Translations under genes and position numbers: made by a program
Assembly: GCA_035582835.1 (NCBI GenBank)
Contig: JAYKAV010003099.1
Coordinates: forward strand, 1,636,363 to 1,700,362
Length of the DNA stretch: 64,000 nt
Direction of reading: 5' to 3'
Origin: Phoebastria nigripes
Taxonomy: Eukaryota > Chordata > Aves > Procellariiformes > Diomedeidae
The notes under the pieces: model-generated
What the model saw: only the letters and a program-made list of their open reading frames with translations
Databases searched by the model: none
Told to the model about the DNA's origin: nothing
Shown here: positions 59,701 through 64,000 of the stretch, piece by piece
Layout: each line of letters opens with the position of its first letter
Position numbering within the stretch: position 1 is the first letter of the stretch

Positions 59701-62700
59701 ATGTAGCCGCTGGTCATGTCCTTGCAGGTGCCACCATTCATGCAGGGATTGGATTCACACTCGTTATTGTTAATGTCGCAGTTTGTCCCACTCCAGCCTG
59801 GGTCGCAGTCACACCTGTAGCTTTGGGGAAAAATTGGGGCATAAAGCACAGGATCTGGTCCGATCTGGCCCTCCTGGCTACACCAGCCATCATTTACCCA
59901 GCAAACCCCGGCTCCTAATTGTGCCCCTGCAGGGAAACATGCCCCGGCACTAGCACAGAGCACGGATGAGCACCGGCACAGAGGACGGCTGCTCACCCTG
60001 CCTCTAACCCCGACTTTGCTGGGCGGCCCTTTGGTCCCAGCAGCCCCCCAGCAGCCCCCACGCCCTCCAGCCTACCCATTCAGCCCGTCGTGGCATTTCC
60101 CGTGGATGCACGGGTTGCTGTTGCACTCGTTGACTTCAGACAGGCACTTGGGGTCATGGAAGCCCTCGGGGCAGAGGCAGGTGAAGCTGTTGATGCCGTC
60201 CTTGCATGTGCCCCCGTTGTGGCAGGGGTTGCTGGAGCACTCATCGATGTTGATGTTGCACATGCGCCCTGGGAAAGCGGGGGGTGAGGAAATGTTACCC
60301 CATGGGATGCACAGCACGGCAGGCGCACGCCACCTCCCAAGGGGCACCCACCAGGCAGGTCCCCCTCCAGCCACCCAGGGAACGGCTGCCGGAGGCTCGG
60401 ATCTCCGGGCACGCGTGTGCCGGCCACGTAGGAGCAAGCTGCCCTCCGGGTAGGGTGACTTCACACCCCTGCATTGCCCGCCTGGCTTAATTAAACGTGG
60501 CTGGGAAGAGGCTGTGCCCTGGGCTCATTTGGTGCAGGAGGGAATAATGAAGGGAGCCAGTTTCAGCCTGTAACCCTACCTGCCGCAGCCGACAAAGCCA
60601 GGCTTTATTGCGGCTCCCAGTAGGCAGGAGGACAAGGGGCCGCGCGAGTGGGGAGAGGCGGGGGCTGCTCCCATCAAAGCCCTCCGCCATTTCCAGCAGT
60701 GATCAAACAAACCAGTCGGACAAGGCAGCAACCTGATACCCATGGGAGTGGGCGCAGCGGGAGTCGAATTTGTGGCACCAGACACCCCTTTGATTTCGGC
60801 CTGAGCCAGGGTCACCCTCCTGAACAAGCAGGAGTGCTTGAGGGTGCAAAACCTCTGGCAAGTGGGATGGCAGCATCTCCCCTCCTCGCTGCACCCTCGC
60901 CCTGGCTGCATGGGGCACCACCAGCTGCAGGCATCCCTGCACCGCTGCGGGCACAGGGGACATCCCAGGGCTCCCCGACACGAGGCTGGATCCGGACCAG
61001 GTCCCCAGGGTGCCGAGGTGGCCGCCATGCCCTGCTCTCACCTGTGTACCCCGGCTCGCAGGTGCACTCGTAGCCATTGATCTTGTCGATGCACTTGCCG
61101 TAGTCGCAGGGGCTGCTGGCGCAGTCGTCCAGGTTGATCTCGCAGTTGGGCCCTGGGGAGGAGAGCGGTGCTGTTAGGGGGTCCCTGGCCCCACTGACAA
61201 GGCAAAACGAAGCCCGCCGGCACTGACCGCCATCGCCACTCCACAACAAAGCGCCTCCGCCATGAGTGGCTCCCCAGCTCCCGGCTGGGGCGCAGTTCCT
61301 GCAAGAGCCGGGCACCAAACCGGGAGAACTCGCCCTCACCAAGGATGCCCCAGGCCGGCCCCGGCACCAGGGCGGCTGCTGGCGGTGGCCCAGGGCCAAC
61401 CTGCCCGGGGACGGGGATGGGACCAGGGTGCCGCGCAGCACAGCCGACCTGCGTGGAGCCCCTGTGGGGTCCCTCCCGCTCACCCGTGGTCCCTTTGAGG
61501 CAGAGGCAGTTGTAGGCATTGTTCCTGTCCTGGCAGGTCCCCCCATTTTTGCAGGGCTGGCTCTGGCACTCATTGATATTGATGTCGCAGCGGTGGCCCG
61601 TGTAGCCGGGCTGGCAGAGGCAGGTGAAGGCGGCGATGCTGTCCTTGCAAGTCCCGTAGTGGCATGGATCGGGGTCGCACTCATCGATGTCAATCTCGCA
61701 GTGAGCGCCTGAGAAACCTGCCACCAGCGGGAGGGACACAGGGTCAGGATGGGGGACGTGGGGTGAGGATGGGGGATGTGGGGTGAGGATGGGGGACGTG
61801 GGGTGAGGATGGGGGATGTGCAGTGAGGATGGGGGACATGGAGTGAGGATGGGGGATGTGGGGTCAGGATGGGGGACACTCCCTCCCATCCTGGCCAGGT
61901 GTGAGGCAGCGCACTGGAGTGGCTTGACCTGCCCACCCGCCCCGCCGCGAGCCCCGGGACCCCCGGGAGCAGGACACAGGCAGGGGAGCACCCTGGCGTG
62001 CTGGCGGCGGGGCTGGTCAGACCCTGGCTCGCGGGCTTTGTCCCGGGGTGCACAATGACCTGCATTAAGCCGCCTCGGCTCAGGAGCAGGGCCCCGCGCT
62101 CGCCCGCAGCTCGTCCTGGAGCGCACGGGGGGGCTGGCCGCAGGCACCCCCGAATAATAACCCCCCCGGCAGATCCTATTCTCCTGGCCGGCTCCCTCCC
62201 CGCCGGGTTTGGGGGTGGAGAGCCGAGGACAAAGTACAGCTTTGACTAGACCCCGCCAAGCCCACATAGCAGCTTTTCATCGGGGCTTGGCATTAGCAAG
62301 ACACTAATTAGAGGCCATTCAGCTGGAAGATTTCTGGCGGGAGCTGCTCCACAAAAGAGCCACTGTTTGCCACCAGGGCTCAAGTCATCATTTTGTGCAA
62401 CCGCTCCTTGGGTTTCGGTCGGCGAGCCCCCGCAGCCCTGCACCTTGCGTCCCCATAGAGGCAGCTTTATTCCTTCCTTCCTGCCTTCCCCCTCGCTGCC
62501 GCCCGCCGCTGAGGCGGGGAACACGGCGGGATGGCTGCTGCAGGGCCACACCTAATGAGCGCTGGGCTCNTTACGCCCGGCTCCGGGGCCGGTGGGCAGC
62601 GGGGCTCGGCTTGCTCCGCCACCGCCTGGGAAAGGGATGGTCCTCTCCCTCGGGAGTCACATCAGCCCGGACCGACCCTGCTGCCGGGGGGTTCGGGGAC

Positions 62701-63673
62701 ACCCCCCATGGCGGCTGCCTGGGGAGGTGGGCACTTGTTAATAATTCAGCAACATGGTTTTATGGCACATCACGGGGCAGAAGGTGGCTTGTTCCCGCCT
62801 GGCGGGACAGGACCCCTGGAGCCCCCGGGACATGGGGACCCCTCACCTTCGGTGCACTCGCAGCTGTAGGTGTTGGGGCCGTCCACGCACTTGGCACCGT
62901 TCTTGCAGGGGGTGCTGGCGCACTCGTCGATGTCGAACTGGCACAGGTGCCCGTTGAAGCCTGGAATGGAGGGAGAAGTCACGTCCCGGCACAGCAGCCG
63001 GACCCGCCAGCCTCCCCCCACCACCGGGCAGATCCCGCCGGGCCCCCCGCGTCCCGGCCGGGGCGCCGGGTTTCCATGGGGATGGCTGCTGGGGGCCCTG
63101 AATGCGGGGCTGCGACCCGCCATTGAGAGCATCTTATTTACATCTCTAGAGGAGCAAAGTCTCTGAACTTCAAAACCTCCTTTCACAGATTAACCGTCTC
63201 CCCATTCTCCGCTCCACCCCGTGACTTTGACACCGCATTCAAAGCCGCTGGTGCGGCCCCCCCGGCCCCTGGTCCTCCTTCCCAAAGAGGGGCCTTTTCA
63301 AGTGCAAAGCCGTGGGGTTTAATCCTCCTTCCCCTCTCCCATGGGCCGAACCCGGAGCAGCATCGCCTGCGCGGGGCTCAGCCCCTCGACGCAATGGGGG
63401 AACACCCCACCAAAAGTGCCAAGAGGTGCTCAGCCCCCTCTCCCCATTTCAGGGGGCTCCAAAATGTAAGGAGCTCATTTTTAGCTCCTTCCTGGCTCAA
63501 GCTGGGAGGCATCAGGGCTTTGTTTCTGCCGTGATGGCAGTGGGACGGATGCCACGTACCGGTGGGGCACTCGCAGTGGAACTCATTGATCTTGTCAAGG
63601 CAGTTGCCGTTGTGCAGGCAGGGGCTGCTGGCACACTCATCCGTGTTGATCTCGCAATAAACCCCCTCGTAAC
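46268..63673 (-). CDS. NOTCH1: NOTCH1 receptor, exons 9-34 (5' end outside the window)
   Basis: NOTCH1 is a single-pass receptor cut by furin, ADAM protease and gamma-secretase; the freed intracellular domain acts with RBPJ and MAML in the nucleus. Twenty-six exons give 2,066 complete residues plus stop, ending at the human C terminus; human NOTCH1 has 2,555 residues, so about 490 (signal peptide, EGF1-11 and most of EGF12) lie off the right edge. Parts in order: EGF12 end to EGF36, LNR-A to LNR-C, HD with S1 site [10 protein letters not shown]2 region KIEAVKS, transmembrane segment, [17 protein letters not shown] (RAM), ankyrin repeats, NLS-like KARRKKS, Gln-rich transactivation region, and PEST with LTPSPES and the end IPEAFK. 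Exon structure equals human exons 9-34. All junctions are in phase. Confidence 0.97.
46683..46797 (-). repeat. NOTCH1: CAG/CAA-type glutamine tract in NOTCH1 exon 34
   Basis: Coding triplet-rich stretch giving [20 protein letters not shown] and [12 protein letters not shown]. The longest pure Gln run is six. Mostly CAG with occasional CAA, Met, Leu and Pro codons. Confidence 0.9.
48189..48286 (-). CDS. NOTCH1: NOTCH1 exon 33 (ankyrin repeat)
   Basis: [20 protein letters not shown] then [12 protein letters not shown]. Ends in phase 0. Confidence 0.97.
48400..48547 (-). CDS. NOTCH1: NOTCH1 exon 32 (ankyrin repeats)
   Basis: [20 protein letters not shown] then [11 protein letters not shown]; human has [11 protein letters not shown]. 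Confidence 0.97.
48751..49046 (-). CDS. NOTCH1: NOTCH1 exon 31 (ankyrin repeats)
   Basis: [59 protein letters not shown]. Nearly identical to human. Confidence 0.97.
49784..49949 (-). CDS. NOTCH1: NOTCH1 exon 30
   Basis: [20 protein letters not shown] then [20 protein letters not shown]; leads into the ankyrin domain. Confidence 0.96.
50219..50309 (-). CDS. NOTCH1: NOTCH1 exon 29
   Basis: [20 protein letters not shown] then TLDTKKFR, linker between RAM and ankyrin repeats. Confidence 0.95.
50665..50881 (-). CDS. NOTCH1: NOTCH1 exon 28 (transmembrane segment, RAM start)
   Basis: [16 protein letters not shown], then hydrophobic [18 protein letters not shown], then [19 protein letters not shown]. 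The gamma-secretase S3 site (Gly-Val before LVSRK) is kept. An N at 50802 makes one transmembrane residue Phe or Leu. Confidence 0.96.
51495..51643 (-). CDS. NOTCH1: NOTCH1 exon 27 (HD C-terminal half)
   Basis: [47 protein letters not shown]. The S2 cut (Ala-Val in KIEAV) falls at its end. Confidence 0.96.
52442..52870 (-). CDS. NOTCH1: NOTCH1 exon 26 (LNR-C, HD N-terminal half, furin site)
   Basis: LNR-C is [22 protein letters not shown] follows with [14 protein letters not shown] and [19 protein letters not shown]. The S1 furin site reads [12 protein letters not shown] (human GRRRRELDPMD). Confidence 0.96.
53604..54175 (-). CDS. NOTCH1: NOTCH1 exon 25 (EGF35-36, LNR-A, LNR-B)
   Basis: [19 protein letters not shown] and [18 protein letters not shown] complete the EGF array. 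Then [20 protein letters not shown] with [13 protein letters not shown] (LNR-A) and [17 protein letters not shown] (LNR-B). The LNR repeats bind calcium and cover the S2 site. Confidence 0.96.
54707..54819 (-). CDS. NOTCH1: NOTCH1 exon 24 (EGF33 end, EGF34)
   Basis: [20 protein letters not shown], then [13 protein letters not shown]. Confidence 0.95.
54929..55186 (-). CDS. NOTCH1: NOTCH1 exon 23 (EGF31 end to EGF33)
   Basis: [39 protein letters not shown], then ECRPGYA. EGF32 has the long Cys1-Cys2 loop seen in human. Confidence 0.95.
55501..55633 (-). CDS. NOTCH1: NOTCH1 exon 22 (EGF30 end, EGF31)
   Basis: [20 protein letters not shown] then [11 protein letters not shown]. Acceptor CTTGTAG. 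Confidence 0.95.
55831..56015 (-). CDS. NOTCH1: NOTCH1 exon 21 (EGF29-EGF30)
   Basis: [18 protein letters not shown], then [20 protein letters not shown] and GGYSCE. Human starts VDVARLCQHGGLC. Confidence 0.95.
56285..56438 (-). CDS. NOTCH1: NOTCH1 exon 20 (EGF28, EGF29 start)
   Basis: [20 protein letters not shown] then [15 protein letters not shown]28 lacks the Asp-x-Asp/Asn-Glu calcium motif, as in human. Confidence 0.95.
56584..56785 (-). CDS. NOTCH1: NOTCH1 exon 19 (EGF26-EGF27)
   Basis: [17 protein letters not shown], then [17 protein letters not shown] and QGYTGLNCQ. Starts with the last base of a Ser codon. Confidence 0.95.
56949..57177 (-). CDS. NOTCH1: NOTCH1 exon 18 (EGF24-EGF26 start)
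   Basis: [49 protein letters not shown]. Region of the Abruptex repeats (EGF24-29). Confidence 0.95.
57594..57746 (-). CDS. NOTCH1: NOTCH1 exon 17 (EGF23, start of EGF24)
   Basis: [37 protein letters not shown]. Donor GTAAGA after one base of the Asn codon. Confidence 0.95.
58100..58219 (-). CDS. NOTCH1: NOTCH1 exon 16 (EGF22)
   Basis: [20 protein letters not shown] then [14 protein letters not shown]. One N at 58206 makes the codon before Asp ambiguous (Asp or Glu). Confidence 0.93.
58220..59229 (-). other. NOTCH1: NOTCH1 intron 15
   Basis: About 1 kb, GC-rich, with a (GGA)n microsatellite. Long open frames here are compositional. No further exon is needed, since exons 15 and 16 join in phase. 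Confidence 0.8.
58958..58995. repeat. (AGG)n microsatellite
   Basis: About eleven AGG units plus a GGG variant, purine on the plus strand, in NOTCH1 intron 15. Confidence 0.9.
59230..59343 (-). CDS. NOTCH1: NOTCH1 exon 15 (EGF20 end, EGF21)
   Basis: [20 protein letters not shown] then [18 protein letters not shown]. Phase 1-1. Confidence 0.95.
59675..59820 (-). CDS. NOTCH1: NOTCH1 exon 14 (EGF19 end, EGF20)
   Basis: [20 protein letters not shown] then [18 protein letters not shown]. Nearly identical to human. Confidence 0.95.
60076..60268 (-). CDS. NOTCH1: NOTCH1 exon 13 (EGF17 end to EGF19)
   Basis: [40 protein letters not shown] and [11 protein letters not shown]. Confidence 0.95.
61042..61152 (-). 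CDS. NOTCH1: NOTCH1 exon 12 (EGF16 end, EGF17)
   Basis: [20 protein letters not shown] then [15 protein letters not shown]17 lacks one residue between Cys2 and Cys3 as in human. Confidence 0.95.
61484..61717 (-). CDS. NOTCH1: NOTCH1 exon 11 (EGF14 end to EGF16)
   Basis: [20 protein letters not shown] through [16 protein letters not shown] to LKGTT. A second AG lies nine bases inside the exon (TTTCTCAG), but only the GTGGCAG acceptor preserves the human EGF spacing. Confidence 0.93.
61739..61880. repeat. 20-bp minisatellite, seven copies
   Basis: Unit GGGTGAGGATGGGGGATGTG and close variants, strictly 20 bases apart from 61741 to 61880. It lies in NOTCH1 intron 10, starting about 22 bases upstream of the exon 11 acceptor on the coding strand, where it reads C-rich. 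Confidence 0.95.
62847..62960 (-). CDS. NOTCH1: NOTCH1 exon 10 (EGF13 end, EGF14)
   Basis: GFNGHLCQF then [16 protein letters not shown]; calcium-binding type EGF. Phase 1-1, 114 bases like exon 9. Confidence 0.95.
63560..63673 (-). CDS. NOTCH1: NOTCH1 exon 9 (EGF12 end, EGF13)
   Basis: Starts GYEGVYCEI, the last cysteine of ligand-binding EGF12, then [16 protein letters not shown]. Phase 1-1, 114 bases. Exon 8 is not visible in the last 330 bases of the window. Confidence 0.95.
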
Positions 63674-64000
63674 CTGCGGAGAGACCCAGCTCGCAGTCAG
63701 CGCCACGGCACGGGGCCGGCACAACGCGCAGGACAGGGAGGTTTCACCAGGGCACATTTGGTCCCCCCGTCTTTACAAAGGCAGCTCAGGAGCTGTGCTA
63801 CAGGTGGTGGGACCTGATGCACAAGCTGCTCCATGGTTGTCCACCCTGGACCTCCCTGCCCTTGGTTTGATCCAAACCAGCAAGGTCGGGAAGAGGAGGA
63901 GTCCAGAGCAGGGCTGATGGTGCCCAACTCTCACCTCCCGTCCCCGCACTGCTGCAGGAGACTGTGCAATCTTTACCAAGCTCTTTCTTTTCAGTGCTGT

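Noticed and set aside
61700..61717. Alternative exon 11 acceptor TTTCTCAG inside the exon
   Set aside because: Its use would delete three residues and break the EGF14 Cys5-Cys6 spacing kept in human NOTCH1. The upstream GTGGCAG fits exactly.
61739..61880. Regular repeats that could suggest a CRISPR-like array
   Set aside because: Units are directly adjacent without unique spacers, inside a vertebrate intron. It is a minisatellite.
60812..62267. Two open frames of over 400 codons across NOTCH1 introns 10-12
   Set aside because: They read straight through true EGF exons, introns and the 20-bp minisatellite. Only the exon segments resemble NOTCH1; the rest is low-stop GC-rich intron.

Overview
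This is a vertebrate nuclear window, almost certainly from a bird. Three multi-exon protein genes lie head to tail on the minus strand: INPP5E (3' end cut off at the left edge), SEC16A (complete coding sequence) and NOTCH1 (5' end cut off at the right edge). The order and orientation match human 9q34.3. The bird call rests on a CR1 LINE fragment at about 22.5 kb with the typical avian CR1 3' end, short introns and high protein identity to vertebrate orthologues. Many isolated N bases indicate a draft or masked assembly.

Layout from left to right. 1-6.4 kb: INPP5E, six coding exons covering the N-terminal region and the first part of the 5-phosphatase domain. A CpG island at about 6.2-6.8 kb holds its probable promoter. 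6.8-7.1 kb: a short spacer with a strong CTCF-like motif. 7.15-39.6 kb: SEC16A, with a 3' UTR of about 1.6 kb, 31 coding exons (2,477 codons plus stop, every exon junction in phase) and a 5' noncoding exon in a CpG island at about 39.0-40.35 kb. 40.4-44.4 kb: intergenic DNA without a recognisable gene. 44.5-63.7 kb: NOTCH1 exons 9-34 by the human numbering. These encode the end of EGF12 through EGF36, three LNR repeats, the HD domain with a furin site, the transmembrane segment, RAM, ankyrin repeats, a glutamine-rich transactivation region and the PEST tail, followed by a 3' UTR with two miR-34 seed matches.

The genes are neighbours but act separately: INPP5E removes the 5-phosphate from phosphoinositides at the primary cilium, SEC16A scaffolds COPII at ER exit sites, and NOTCH1 is a cell-surface receptor that becomes a transcriptional co-activator. 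I found no operon-like or mobile system and nothing that looks like an undescribed molecular machine. The most noteworthy signals are at the RNA or DNA level: a 20-bp minisatellite right at the NOTCH1 exon 11 acceptor, a 31-nt U-tract beside a weak SEC16A donor, a 68-bp tandem duplication close to another weak SEC16A donor, the CTCF-like motif between INPP5E and SEC16A, and small upstream reading frames.

Exon boundaries were derived by hand from GT/AG sites, reading-frame continuity and remembered human orthologues. All exon phases join without a frameshift.
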